Assembly: GCA_963675135.1 (NCBI GenBank)
Contig: OY776125.1
Coordinates: forward strand, 65,733,441-65,797,440
From: Galeopsis tetrahit
Lineage: Eukaryota; Streptophyta; Magnoliopsida; Lamiales; Lamiaceae
Direction: 5' to 3'
Length of the DNA stretch: 64,000 nucleotides
Shown in pieces: positions 22,558-35,575 of the stretch; the stretch's first letter is position 1, and each line of letters opens with the position of its first letter. The position numbers and the translations under genes were made by a program. Under the pieces are notes generated by a model. That model was not told where the DNA came from and did no database searches. It worked only from the letters and a program-made list of their open reading frames with translations.

Positions 22558-23702
22558 TTGCATTTTGGTGACTTTATTACCTTCTCCGAGCATGATTCAT
22601 CCGTGATGTACTTTAAAGTATATCATAGAAATGGTATTATTAAGGAAATTGGTTGTCCCCGCCTTATTTCGGATTATTATGATGTTTCTGGTAATTTTAT
22701 TATATTTATTTTTTTTCTTCATTTTCTTTATTATTATAATAAAATATTATAATCCATATGTGTTCTTTTTTTTCTTTTCTTTTTTTTAGGTGAGAAGAAA
22801 AAGAATTACTTTATTGGTGATGTTTTTCAACTATTTGATTCTAAATTGGTAATTTTATTAACAATTGTATGTTATTTTTTTTTTTGTTCATTCAGATAAT
22901 TCCTGAAATAATGAAAGAGATTTATGGTGGAATTTTTCCACAATCTATATTCATTAAAAAACCTAACAGTGAATGTTGGGTTGTTAAATTACTTGAAGGT
23001 AATAGAGTTTGGACATTTGATGAAGGTTTTAATTTGTTCATTGAAACAAATTCTATCCAGTTACGTGATTACGTTACAATGTTTTATGATGGACTGTCTA
23101 CTTTTTGGGTTAAAGTTTATTTCAAAGATGGTCCGTTAATTCCTTCTTTTTCAAATAACATTCAAATCCACACTAAAGGTATATTTCTTTTTACTATTTT
23201 TTTCTTATACATTTATATTGTTTATTTATAATATTAATCTTAAAAATCATATTATTTAGGCAAAAAATTGGCTAAACGTTCTAGGACTGCCGAGGTAATG
23301 ATGCTGTCTTTTCCAGCCTATCTTCATTTTCCTGTGTCGTATCAAAATCAAATCTTGAAAGGGGTCGTTTGGTAAGTTTTATTTTTTCATGTATTTCTTT
23401 CAATGTTTTAATCTTCTTCTTTTTTTAAATTAATCAACTTATTTTATTTTTTTTACAGACTATACCCAAAACTTTTTGGAACTCTTTCACCAAGCATTAT
23501 ATTTTGACATTAGCTTCTGTCAAATTGATTGTTGGTGATAAGTACTGGATTGTGTCCTTGAAGAATGAAGTTAAACGCCTAATTTTTCAATCCGGATTTA
23601 GCAGATTCTTGAGAGATAACTCTATTAAAGTTGGCACGCGTTGTACTTGTCAAGTTGTTGAAGCGACGGCATTAGAATTTAGCGTATCTTTTATTCGTTA
23701 AG
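22558..23702 (+). CDS. Captured B3-domain (REM-like) gene, multi-exon
   Basis: Five blocks with GT-AG borders carry B3 DNA-binding folds: 22558 to about 22691 (GDFITFSEHDSSVMYFKVY, the end of one B3), about 22789-22848, about 22897-23179 (FPQSIFIKKPNSECWVVKLL ... VWTFDEGFNLFIE ... MFYDGLSTFWVKVYF, a full B3), about 23260-23371 (KKLAKRSRTAEV), and about 23459-23702 (TIPKTFWNSF ... YWIVSLKNEV ... TCQVVEATALEFSV, a third B3, ending in TAA). Phases fit for the first three introns. The last junction appears to shift frame, so either my border is wrong or there is a lesion. The N-terminus is lost: a stop precedes 22558 and there is no start codon. B3/REM proteins are plant nuclear transcription factors. 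Confidence 0.78.
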
Positions 23703-24098
23703 TATTATTAAATGTTTCCTACATTTTTAATCAGCTATTTTGTTTTCTTTATTTATATATGTCTTTTTCATAAATTAATTTTATTTTCTATTTTTTATGT
23801 TTAAAACGTACATTAAAATTTATTTTTGATTAAGTAGATGTATATTATTCAATCTCATAGGTCCTCGAAGGACTTTTATTATAATTTTGACTATTTATTT
23901 CCATTGAATGTTTTATATGTCCACCTCTCGAAAATAATTAAATATTATATGTACTAGCATAAAAATCTTTCTCAATAAATGATATTTTTCATTGAATATC
24001 TCATTTATAATTTATAATTAAATTAATATTTATATTTAGCAATTATTTAAAAAATATAAACATTTAAGGCATTTTAATACTAAGGAAATTCTAAGATA
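23703..24098. other. Non-coding stretch after the B3 gene
   Basis: AT-rich, with no coding frame, MITE or terminal structure recognised. It probably holds the 3' flank of the captured B3 gene. Confidence 0.4.
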
Positions 24099-24395
24099 AA
24101 TATTTACTAACCTTGACAGCCTCTTCGTTCAATCCTTTCCGTAATGTATTTTCTTTTGTTTCATCTTTCCTTCTCAAATGCTCAAGTATATGCACAAGAT
24201 CAAAAAAATAGGATTATTATTTATAAATCTACACTGAAAAGGTAAATTGAATACATAATTCTAGACACCAAGTTATATTATCACTTACACTATATAAATT
24301 ATATTCATGAAGTGCTTTTTGTATTGTACTTTGAATCTCAGGCCTTAATGAAGTTATGTTGTTCGAAGTAAAAAGACCTTGATGTACCTGGAATA
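24099..24395 (-). pseudogene. Unidentified minus-strand gene fragment
   Basis: On the minus strand a splice-acceptor-like CTTAATTATTCCAG is followed by an open segment reading VHQGLFTSNNITSLRPEIQS and ALHEYNLY. Further along is FFDLVHILEHLRRKDETKEN and LRKGLNEEAVK. The composition looks like protein, but I do not recognise the family. It lies downstream of the IDM1-like fragment on the same strand, separated from it by a MITE, and could be part of the same captured gene or another. Confidence 0.3.
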
Positions 24396-24440
24396 ATTAA
24401 GAAGATTAGTTTTGTTTGTAATTAAAATGCATTCTAAATA

Positions 24441-24682
24441 CTCCCTCCGTCCGCTTATAAGCTTCCCGTTACTTTTTGGCACATAGATTAAGAAAAGTGA
24501 TTAAATAATAGATATAGTACAAATGAACAAATGATGTGATTGGAAGAAGGAGAGAGATAGAGAGAAAAAGTAAGATATAAAGTAAAGTGTAAGAAAAAGT
24601 ACTTACCAAAAAAGGTATGAGAAACTTATAGGCGGACGAACCAAAATGGTAAAATGGAAAACTTATAGGCGGACAGAGGGAG
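24441..24682. mobile_element. Stowaway MITE 2 (242 bp)
   Basis: It begins CTCCCTCCGTCCGC and ends GCGGACAGAGGGAG, with TA on both sides (24439-24440 and 24683-24684). It is inserted in the captured-gene zone of Helitron 1, so it arrived after capture or came with the host gene. Confidence 0.93.
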
Positions 24683-24713
24683 TAAGAATTTAAGAAAAAA
24701 TCTCACCATCTAT

Positions 24714-25093
24714 TAAAAATAAGATCTTCCACCATATCCCTCCTGCTGCTAGGCTCTTTGACAGTCTCGAAACACTCATGCATCACACACAGAGCAACAT
24801 TAAGCTTCCTGTAAATCTCAACAAAAGTCTCGTTATCGCATTTGTCAGGATAAGAAGAATAAGTTTTCATGCATTTCACTAAATTTCAAGTCAAATTTTG
24901 AGTCCCCACAGGGACCTTTTTTTCCCAGTATCTTTTGTAGACCACAAAATATCTGCAAGCAATAATTATATTAAAACCATGGAGTCAATACAATATAAGG
25001 GATGAATATCTTTCATGATGATCGTTCTATGCTTCTAATTCACTTGAGAAAAAATGCATTTATAAAGGTACCTGTTTACATGTATCTTGACAA
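24714..25093 (-). pseudogene. IDM1-like PHD finger/acetyltransferase gene fragment
   Basis: On the minus strand an exon ends SEGHWFCQDTCKQ (about 25072), followed by an intron with GTACCT...TTGCAG borders. The next exon (about 24956 down) reads IFCGLQKILGK, VPVGTQNL, FVEIYRKLNVALCVMHECFE and MVEDLIFNRW. This order, the end of a PHD finger then the start of the GNAT region (ALxVMHECFE...DLVxDxIF), is that of plant PHD-finger acetyltransferases of the IDM1 class, which acetylate histone H3 to guide DNA demethylation. There is a one-base insertion after ILGK and a TGA where the conserved Trp after NLT is expected. The catalytic acetyl-CoA site is not included. Confidence 0.7.
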
Positions 25094-25689
25094 AACCAAT
25101 GCCCTTCAGAATTATGTGTAATATTAATTCCTTCATTTCTGAGTCACAATCCACCTACTCTATTCCTGATATTCCTGATGTTAGTTACAGAATTAATAAG
25201 TCAATATTTTTATTTTTCAATTATAATATAGACTACACCTTTTTTCTTTCTATTAATGAGACGCGTGTCTCTTTTCAAATAAAATTAATGAGCCGCGTGT
25301 CTCTTTCTCAAAAAAATTTAGGAGACGCGTGTCATGTACCATCCGTTTTAATTAAACTTTTAAAACATATTTTCACTATTATCAGCATACATGCAATTGC
25401 TGAGTACACCCACCTTATTTTTTCTTTCATGTTCTACACACGACCCGAACCGGATAAAAAAAATTGCGTGAAATGTACACCCCCATTCTCTAATTCCTTC
25501 TATCAAAAAATATCAAACAAACTCAAAATTTCGTAGAAGCAATAGGTGATTGTGGAAACTCATTTAAAAATAAAAAATCATTGAACAATAAAGTGATTTT
25601 TGACTGTGAAAATGTACACACTTTTTTTGTAAACGGTCGAAATAAAAATAAGCAAAGTAGACACAATTTTGTGGGAGAGAAGATTATAC

Positions 25690-25850
25690 ATGTGCAACCT
25701 GAATCAAGATATGGATTAAAATATACGTTATTAGCCTTGCAGGCATAGTCTCCAGAATTCTCAGCTTGCGCACAAGTCAAATTCCCAATGGCCCAATCCA
25801 GGATGATGGTCACCGTAGCCTGAACCCGCTGCACCAAATTCTGGTCGAAA
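25690..25850 (-). pseudogene. Wall-associated kinase extracellular-domain fragment
   Basis: On the minus strand the frame reads QNLVQRVQATVTIILDWAIG, then NLTCAQAENSGDYACKANNV and a degenerate FNPYLDSGCTC. This is the GUB_WAK/EGF-like junction of plant wall-associated receptor kinases (VLDWxIGN-C---A----YACxxNS-C-N---GY-C-C). One of the expected cysteines is Tyr (NVY for N-x-C). Transmembrane and kinase parts are absent. It lies on the same strand as the IDM1-like fragment, so a fusion transcript is possible but not shown. Confidence 0.72.
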
Positions 25851-27274
25851 AGATCCGACGCACCACAAAATTAGATATGATTAACTCAAAATTTCGTAGA
25901 TTTGTGTTATGAAGAAAAGCAAACTATTTCAAAGTATCACTCGAAAACGGCAAAATTTCGAAAAAAAAAATTACGTGATAATTCTAGATCTTTAGTTTTT
26001 CCAATCTAAAACTCAAGGCGTGAAAAATGGATCTAGATCTGAGCAAAAAAAAAAAATCGATCTTAAAGTTCAAAATTTTCCAATCTAAACTCTAAATAAC
26101 TTACGTGGGACAGACGGCAGGACTTGTGGAGTGACTGGCGGCATCGCAGTCAGGGATCTGCCGCCGACCTTCTTTTTCTTAAAAAAATAGTTGCGGCGAC
26201 GATGTCGGTGGTCGGCCCAATTATTCAAACGCTGGAGAAGCAAGAATGGAGACGATTGAAGAAGATGGAGACGGTTGTGGCTGAACGGCGTCGACGAGGC
26301 AAGTGAGAGACGTTGGCCTTCTTCTTCAAATATTAGCGACGTCGACCGTATTCGAGATCCACCGCATTCTTCAAATAACGGCAGCGGTATCAACTCCGGC
26401 CGCCTCATTCAAGCGTCGGCAATGGATGGTTCCACCGCCTGATATTTTTTAGTTTTTGGAGAGGGGGTAATGAAGTGTTGGTAATTGTGTTCTTTTTTAA
26501 CAATTGAAACGGTGGTAATATGTTATTTTAATTGTACAACTCTATTTTGGTTTTTTGTGTGGTGTACTTATCTCAAAAGTTGGGTGTACTTATCTCAAAA
26601 GTTAGTTGTTCTTAGCTGGTGGGTGTCCCTAACAATCGCGTGTGTGCGTATACCCGTGTCCGAAAACCTAGGCTCCAATGTCAAACCCATTTACAGTTAT
26701 ACGCAAACCCAGTTTTATTGAGTACACCCACTTTAACTTTTACTTGATTCACTACATGTATAAAATGTGTTAACTACCCTTCCATCATTTTTAAATAAAT
26801 TCACTTTCTAAGTACACCCATCCAAATAAATTTTATTTACAAGTTACCATTTCTCATAAAAAAAAATATTAGAATTAAATAATAAAAAAAATTCTTAAGA
26901 CACAAAACTCTTAAAAATTAAATTAGAAAATAAAAATATTTGAAAAAAATTGAAATTTCAACAAAAAAAATTCAAAAAAAAAAAAAAATGAAAGGATTTA
27001 CTAAAATAAATATTTGACATAATTTTATAAAAAGAATTTCAAAAAATAAGTAAAATTTCAAAGAAAGTAATGAGATTCGGTAAAATTTCTTATTTTTAAT
27101 ATACACATTTTTTTATTTTAGTTTTTTTTATCATTTTAATTTTTTTTGAAATTTTAATTTATAGGATTTTAGTTAATCATTATTAAAATGTATATATATA
27201 TATATATATCTTTCATTAAATTCATTATATTTACTCTTATAAATATAGGATTTTAGTTAATCATTATTAAAATG

Positions 27275-27305
<31 letters not shown>

Positions 27306-29978
27306 CTTTCATTAAATTCATTATTTACTCTTATAATACAAATTAAATTCATTATATTTACTCTTATGATTAATTTGAAGATTTTATTTTTTTTATAACA
27401 TTTATTATCAATTTACTAAATTATTGCCTCAAATTTGAATTTATCACAATAATAGTCATGCTAATAATTTATATTATTAACATAAAATTAACAAAGCATT
27501 TAATTATAATATTAATGGTTTGATTGTAATGTTACAATTATAATTAATGTCCCCTAATTATTATAATTATAGTAAATTCTCCTTGATTGTTTACATTTAT
27601 CAATTTTTAAAATTTTGTGTTCTATAAGTATTCATAACTTGTGATTTGAAACTTATATAAAAAATTCTACATATGCATATTGTTCTACAAAAACCACAAC
27701 TTCTGATCATTAAACGTCTTTCTACTTTTCTGGTAAGTTCTTTATTATATGTAGATCATTAGTTATATATGTTGATCATCTGATCTTCTAGGTAGATTAA
27801 TTGTTAATATGTAGTAATATTTTGTTATATACATATATATATATATGTTTACTGTATAACTTTTTTTTAATTATAATCTTTTTGTTTGGTTATTTTATTG
27901 TTGATTGATTATTTTATTTATTGGTCTAAATCCTTTTTAAAGTTCTTAATTAAAAAAAATTGTAAAATATATTAATTAAAGTGTGTTATACATATATCTT
28001 AATTTTTATAATGATCAAATCACATGTATATTACATGGATATGTTTTTTTAGTAGAATCTATATTACATATATTATATCTTTTAATGTAATATTTAAATT
28101 ATCAAATTTTTTCTCTCAATGAGCGTCTTATTAATTATATAGATCTTATTAAATTATATAATTTAATGCTTAAGTCACGATAGTTAGTAATTTGAGTGAT
28201 TTAGTGTTAATATTTGAAAAATATAAAATAATTTAGTTTTTTCCTTTAGTTATTTATGTTTTATTTATTCATAGTTAATTTTTTATAATGTGTAGATCAT
28301 TAAATTATATATTTTAATTATCTAATATTTAATTTTATAAATATTCTTAAATAATCCATTAAAATCTATGATTAATTCTTAGATTATTAAAGTTAGTATC
28401 TTGACTAATTTAATTTTAATATTGGTAATTAAAAAGAAACTATTTTTTCAATCATTTTCTTATAATTTATTAATTAATAGTTAATTATTTATTATATTTA
28501 TATTATTAATTATATATTTAATTAATATAATTTTCAATGTTATAATTAGTAAATAATATTCATTAATTTTAATTATTCAGATTTAATATTTAAAAAATTA
28601 TAATTTATGTATTTGTTTTAATAATTATATATAGTCTCATTTATTAACAGTTAATTGTTTATTATGTATATATCATTTGTTATATATATTTATAAAAATC
28701 AATTATTCAATTTTATATTAACTAATATATAATTATATGACTTAATCATTAGGTTATTTTAATTAGTAACATATTGATTTGTTTTTTAAATTTTAAAAAT
28801 ACTATTTTTATGCAATTATTTTCATAATTATATATCCTTTGTTATTTAATGGTCAATAGTATATCTTTATTTTAATATACAAATCATTTAATCACTCCAT
28901 CAAATTTTCATTTATTAATATAATTATTATTTAATCTTGCTTGAATATTTTTAATTTTCACATTTAAAATGTTGTGTTTTATAAGTATTCAAAATGTATT
29001 TATTGAAATTCTTATCAAATTGTTTGCATAGACATATATATAGTTATTCAAAATAAAAATTTTAAATTATTATACATATTTATTCTTTTGTGGTACTTTG
29101 TTTATTTAATTGTTTATTATATCTTGATAATTTGATTTTTAATCTTATAATCAGTCTTATATAATTTGTTTATTATATTTAGTTATATATTTATTATATT
29201 TATTATATGTATTATAGTTATTATATATTTTTATAATTTTGTAAATATGTTAATTCAATAATTTTTTGTTGAAAATCTTATGTGATTGAATACTATATTT
29301 GTTGGTTTAAATATTTTTCAAGATTCTTAATTTAAGAATTAAATTTTTATTCATCTATAGTGATTTAAACTATGTTATACATTTTTTTCATTTATCTATT
29401 GTTACATAATTACTATATTAAATTAAGCTTATTTTAAACTACATGTAATTTCATGATTATTTTAATTAATAATTTTATTTGTCAATTTTATGTTATTACA
29501 GTGAATCGATCATGCGCAAACTTCTAAGTTCAACGATAATAAATAAGAAGTGATCAATTAGTGATATCAATTCAAAAGGTATGTTTTTTAAAGTAAATTT
29601 ATTTAGATATTATTTTTTATATCAAATAATATTATTCATACATATACTACATTTATTTGATCTAATTACTCTTTCTTATCATTATCTTATATTAGAGAAT
29701 GAAGAACCACATTCTCATAGAACTACTAGCTCAATTTCAGAAAAAAAAAAAAAGGCTTAGACAGTGTTTCAGTTCAACCTTTCGCCAATACTTTTAATGG
29801 TATTTATTTTATTTTATTAGTTCAATATAGTAGAATAAATTTAGTTTATTATATTATTTTTAAATGTTACATTAATTTTTTTTAATTATTTACAGTATCT
29901 GGTTCGAGATTTTCAATGTAAGGTAGTTTATCATCTGATAAAAGTTTTAATCATCACGATAATTCAACACAACGATCA
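25851..29978. other. Long AT-rich non-coding stretch of Helitron 1
   Basis: 26085-26440 is a GC-richer block with frames on both strands that match no family I know; it may be another captured first exon. 26450-29500 is very AT-rich. A unit beginning ATTTTAGTTAATCATTATTA and containing an AT run is present twice (about 27172-27240 and 27248-27335). Around 29500-29800 short exon-like pieces with AG/GT borders (ENEEPHSHRTTSS) precede RepHel and could be its 5' exons. Confidence 0.5.
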
Positions 29979-32900
29979 ATGTTAGATGAATCTTCATCGT
30001 TTGTGGCTGATTTGACTGGTGACGATACTGATATTGTTGAATTACAAGCAAGAAATCCATTATTCAGAGAAATAATGAATTTTAGTGAGATAAGTCATGA
30101 GTTTGTTGAACTAGAACCTGATGATACATGTGATCATGATAGTCACATACAATGTACGTTAAAACAACTTCATATATTAAAAAATATTCTAACTACATAT
30201 CTATATGTGTATATTAATCATTTTATTTTTTAAATATTATGTATATAAACGTATTTATATTTTAATATTAAGTATTCTTTTATTGAACATTTTGTAACAT
30301 TTTTCCTTTTTTTATTGCAAAGTCATTGACTATTGGGATATTGGAGATCCTATACATAGTTGTCAATTTTGTGGTGCAATGTTTTGGTATGATGAAAGCT
30401 TAAAGGCCCGTCGAGTTTCAGAACGACCAAGATTCTCATTGTGTTGCACTCAAGGAAAGATACAAATACCATATATGCCTCAACCTCCTTCAGTTCTTCA
30501 AGAACTACTTTGGAGTAATACTGCAAAGAGCAAACATTATTTGGATAATGTTCGTGCTTTTAATAGTATGCTCTCCTTTACTTCTTTGGGTGGGAAGATT
30601 GATAGAAGTCTTAATACCGGAGGCGCTCCACTAGTGTTCCGCTTACATGGACAAAATTACCATAGAATGGGTGGTTTATTGCCATCAAATGGATCTCAAC
30701 CAAAGTTTGCTCAATTGTACATTTACGATACTAATAACGAAATTTCCAACAGAATAAATGATGTTAGGTATTTTTATTTTAATATTCAATTACATAATTA
30801 TTTTCATTCTCCTTTTATATTAATCTTATTTTTTTTGTTAATAACAGGTTAGATCTGCACATCAATACATTACATGCTGAAATAGTAACTGATCTTAAAA
30901 ATATGTTAGATGGTCATAATGTACTTGCAAAGAAGTTCCGAGAGGCTAGGCATAGATTTCTTGAAGGAAATTCTAATGTTACTATGAGATTGATTGCTAA
31001 AAGGGGACATGATCCTAGAAGATATAACTTACCAACTATCTCTGAGGTTGCTGCTGTAGTTGTTGGTGACCTTGATCAAACTCTTGGTAATCGTGATATT
31101 GTTGTACAAACTTATGCTGGTGAACTTCAACGCATTACAAAGTTGAATCCGTCATATCTTGCTTTGCAATATCCACTTCTTTTTCCATATGGCGAGGATG
31201 GATATATAGAGGATATTCCATTTGCTACATCTGCGCTGCATAGAGCTAGAACGCGTAAGTCCGTTAGTTTTAGAGAGTACTTTGCATTTCGACTTCAATA
31301 GAGGAATGGTGAACCTTCTACGATTTTATCTTAAAAAAGGCTCACTCAACAATTTATTGTTGATGCTTATACTATGGTTGAAGCTGGGAGACTTAAATAC
31401 ATAAGGACACATCAAGCAGAGTTTCGTAGTGAAATGTATAGTGGTATTCAGGATGCAGTTTTAGATGGTGAGACAGATGCTCGTGCATTGGGAAAGCGGG
31501 TTGTTTTTCCCCCTTCATTTACTGGAGGGGCACGCTACATGGTTCAAAATTATCAAGATGCAATGACAATTTGTAGATGGGCCGGTTATCCTCAATTATT
31601 TATAACTTTCACGTGCAATAAAAAATGGCCTGAGATTGTACGTTTTTTAAAACAGAAGGCACTTAATCCTGAAGACCGCCCAGATTATTAAATATGTCGA
31701 ATATTTAAGATCAAACTTGAAGGATTATTAAATGATATTCGAAAGAAAAAAATATTTGGGAATGTCAAAGCAGGTATTTGAATTTATTTATTTTTTCTTT
31801 TACATTTATAATTTTATTCTCATTTAATAAAATTTATTCAATACATTTTTTCTTTTAATATTTTTTGCAATTTTATCTACAGTTCTTTATACTATTGAAT
31901 TCCAAAAGCGAGGTCTTCCCCATGCACATATATTGGTGTTTCTTGAAAATCACAATGAGGTTTGTATATATTTAATCTTGCTACATTAGGTTTTTATGTT
32001 AATTGATTATTCTTTATCTCATTTTTTTATTTAAATTTTTACAGTTTCCATCTGGGAATGATATTGATCGCATCATTTCTACTGAGTTACCTGATAAAGA
32101 AAATGATCAACTGTATTTTAATGTTGTTTGTGATTTAATGATTCATGGTCCTTGTGGTGCTGCAAATCCAAGTTCTCCTTGCATGACCGATGAAGGTTAT
32201 GTACAAAACATTTTCCTAAAAGATTTGTTTCAGAGTCTTCTATTGATGAAGATGGTTATCTTATTTATAGCGAAGGGATGATGGAAGGACTTTGAATAAG
32301 AAGGGCTCTGTTTTGGATAACAGACACGTTGTTCCCCATAATCGTTATCTTCTTTTGAAGTACCGTGCACACATCAATGTTGAATGGTGTAGTCAATCAC
32401 GATCCATAAAATACCTATTCAAGTATGTCAACAAAGGACATGATCGTGTTACTGTATCGTTCTTTCAAAGTAAGGAGCAGTCTGATGGTAAAGCAGATTT
32501 GGATGAAGTTAAAATGTACTATGACTGTAGGTACATTTCTCCATGTGAAGCTGCTTGGAGAATTTTCGGGTTTGAGATTAATTACAGAAATCCTTAAGTT
32601 GAACGTTTGGGATTCCATCTTCATGATCAGCAGACTGTTTTATTTGGCGATGGTGCAGCTTTGCAATCGATCCTGGAAAGACCATGGGTAAAGAAAAAAC
32701 ATGTTCTTAGCTTGGTTTGAACTCAACAGGAATTCTTCTAAAGCAAGAAATTCGACTTATGCTGAAATACCACAATTCTTTGTATGGAAGCCGAAAATTA
32801 GAGCGTGGGTTGAAAGGAAGAGAGGTTTTTCAATCGGACGTATTTGTTATGTTCCTCCTGGTGCTGGTGAGGCACATTACCTGAGGATACTCTTGAATGT

Positions 32901-35298
32901 AGTTCGTGGACCTACATCTTATGATGATTTGAAGAAATTCAATGGAGTAATCCATCCAACGTTTCGGGAAGCTTGCTTTGCCAGAGGTTTGTTGGAAGAT
33001 GATAGAGAGTATGTTGATGGTATGGACGAGGTTAGCCATTGGGCTTCAACATCTTCGATGAGATCTTTATTTGTTACGCTACTGACATCAGGTTCGTTGG
33101 GTCGACCTTATGATGTTTGGGAAAAGTGTTGGAGACATCTCTCTGATGACATTCTTTATAATAGACGGAGAATTATGCATTTTCCAGGTATATTTAATTA
33201 TTTCCTTTCTTAATTTAATGATATTATAATTATTCAGTTTCACTAATATGCAAGTCATTTTAAGTCAGTTAATTTTGATTGATTATATTATTTTCACATA
33301 ATTTGCTTTGCACAAATTTATCAAAATTCTAAAAGATTCAACTATAAATTTCAATTAAATTTACTTTAAATTAACATGCAACTCTAAATTTTGATTACTT
33401 TGCATAAATTCATCACACTTTTACTTATAAAAAAATTAAAATTTTATATTAATTTATTTTATCATAATTAACTAATATAATTTTAATTGTAATTTCTTGT
33501 AGAATTAAGGATGACAGATGATGAAATCAAGAGTTGTTGTTTGATAAAAATTGATAATTTGTTGCGGGCTCTTGGTAACTGATAAGTCTTTGCAAGATTT
33601 TGAAGGTATGCCGGTAGTAAACCATGATCCGAACTTTTCATCTAGAAATAGATTGATTTTGAATGAGTTTACGTACAACAGGGTTGATTTGAAGTTAGAG
33701 TTTGAGGATTTAACTAGCAAACTTTGTGATGAACAGCGTGGTGTGTACGATAGAATAATTACCTCCATTCAATCTGGTAAGGATGGTGTGTTTTTTGTTT
33801 ATGGATTTGGTGGAACAGGTAAAACTTTTATATGGAAGACTTTGTCAGCATGTTTGAGGTCTAAGGGGAAGATTGTAATTAATGTAGCCTCGAGTTGTAT
33901 AGCTTCACTTCTTCTTCCAGGTGGACGTACTGCTCATTCCAGATTTTCCATTCCAATTGATATTACTGAAGATTCTACTTGCAATATTCATCAAGAAAGT
34001 CCTCTCGCTGAGCTCTTGATTAAATGTGATCTTATAATATGGGATGAAGCGGCAATGGTTAAAAGATATTGTATTGAGGCTCTTGATACCACTTTGAAGG
34101 ATATTATGCAGCTCACAGATCCTCTGTCATCTGAACTCCCTTTTTGCGGTAAGACTGTTGTGTTTGGAGGTGATTTTCGTCAGATATTACCCGTTATTCC
34201 ATAAGGAACTAGGCAAGATATCGTTCACGCTACAATCAATTCATCCAATTTATGGAATGATTGTACTCTTCTGAAACTCACTAAGAACATGAGGCTTCAA
34301 CACCTAAGATCCGATGAACTTCTACATGAATTGAATTCTTTTTCTGAATGGATAGCATCTATTGGAGATGGTACTATAGGAAAAGAAACTGAGTACGGAT
34401 CTGATATACAAATTCCAGAGGATATTTTGCTAAAGTGTGGTGATGATTCGATTTCTACTATTATTGATAGCATTTATCCCGATTTTAAGAATATGATAGA
34501 TGATCATGACTATTTACAAAGTAGAGTTATTCTTGCACCCACGTTAGATGTTGTCAGGTCAATAAATGAGCACATGGTTCAGTTAAATGAAAAGGAATCA
34601 CGTACTTATTTTAGCTCCGATAGTCCTTGCAGATCTGATCTGAATGTTGATAATTTGGCTAATGTTCATACTCCAGAATTTTTGAATAGTTTGAGGTGTT
34701 CTGGTGTACCTGATCATGAATTGAATTTGAAAGTTGGAACTCCGGTAATGTTATTGAGAAATATAGATCACTCAAATGGCTTATGCAATGAAACCAGGTT
34801 TGTGTCTTTTCTTTTTAGCAACTTTTTCTTTATTTATTATTATTTTATTTTTTATCGTTTAAAACTTTGCATTTGTTTTATCTATAACTTTTTTTTTCTA
34901 TTGTTAGGTTGGTTATAATCAGGTTGGGTGATAAAGTTCTTGAAGCTAAGGTTCTTACTGGAAGTAGCTGTGGAAACCTGGTATTGATACCTCGATTTAC
35001 GTTCACACCTTCTGATCCTAGATTGCCTTTCAAGTTTCAACGTAGACAGTTTCCGTTGATTGTGTCGTATGCTATGACTATTAATAAAAGTCATGGTCAA
35101 TCATTTTCTAATGTAGGTGTTTTTTTGAAAAAACCTGTATTTAGTCATGGTCAATTATATGTAGCTGTATCCAGAATCACAAATCGTCATGGTTTGAAGA
35201 TCCTGTTATGTCATGATAACAATCGTGATTGTAATATCACAAAAAATGTAGTGTTTTTCATGAAGTTTTTAGGAATGTTTGATTCTAGAATAATTTAA
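29979..35298 (+). pseudogene. Helitron RepHel (HUH endonuclease plus PIF1-like helicase), interrupted
   Basis: RepHel nicks and unwinds Helitron DNA for rolling-circle-like transposition. Exon blocks with GT-AG borders: 29979-30153, 30323-30767, 30848-31773, 31883-31959, 32045-33188, 33503-34798 and 34908-35298. Early exons hold the CQFCGAMFWYDE zinc-like motif and LQYPLLFPYGEDGY. The Rep part has PQLFITFTCNKKWPEI, the HUH motif QKRGLPHAHILVFL and the tyrosine motif YLFKYVNKG. The helicase has Walker A GFGGTGKT (33803) and Walker B LIIWDEA (34031), ending with SYAMTINKSHGQS and LYVAVSRI. Lesions include stops at about 31299, 31689, 32595 and 34202 and frameshifts near 32210-32290 and 32690. 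All key catalytic residues I looked for are still present. Confidence 0.95.
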
Positions 35299-35575
35299 TT
35301 TTTAAGTTTTATAAGTTTTAAGCTACTTATTTTTTATGTTTATTTACATTGTTTATTTTAAGATTAATAATTTATGAACATCTTATCAATGTTTATTTTA
35401 TTATTTTTATAAATTCGATATAGTATAATAAATATTGATTAACAATAATTAAAAATTTATTTATGATAATATATATATATGTATATATTTTAATACAAGT
35501 TAGTTGTATCATTATAAAATTAATTCACACTATAAATAATATTTAAAATATTGTCACATTTTTTAACACATCAGT
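35299..35575. other. AT-rich 3' subterminal region of Helitron 1
   Basis: Short AT-rich stretch between the RepHel stop and the terminal hairpin. No gene seen. Confidence 0.5.

Noticed and set aside
25087..25536. 149-codon plus-strand frame
   Set aside because: It overlaps the IDM1-like exon on the other strand at its start and is otherwise AT-rich, with no domain. Probably chance.
26085..26440. Possible first exon of a gene in the GC-richer block
   Set aside because: Frames on both strands are similar in length, rich in low-complexity residues and match no family I know. Kept only as a note.
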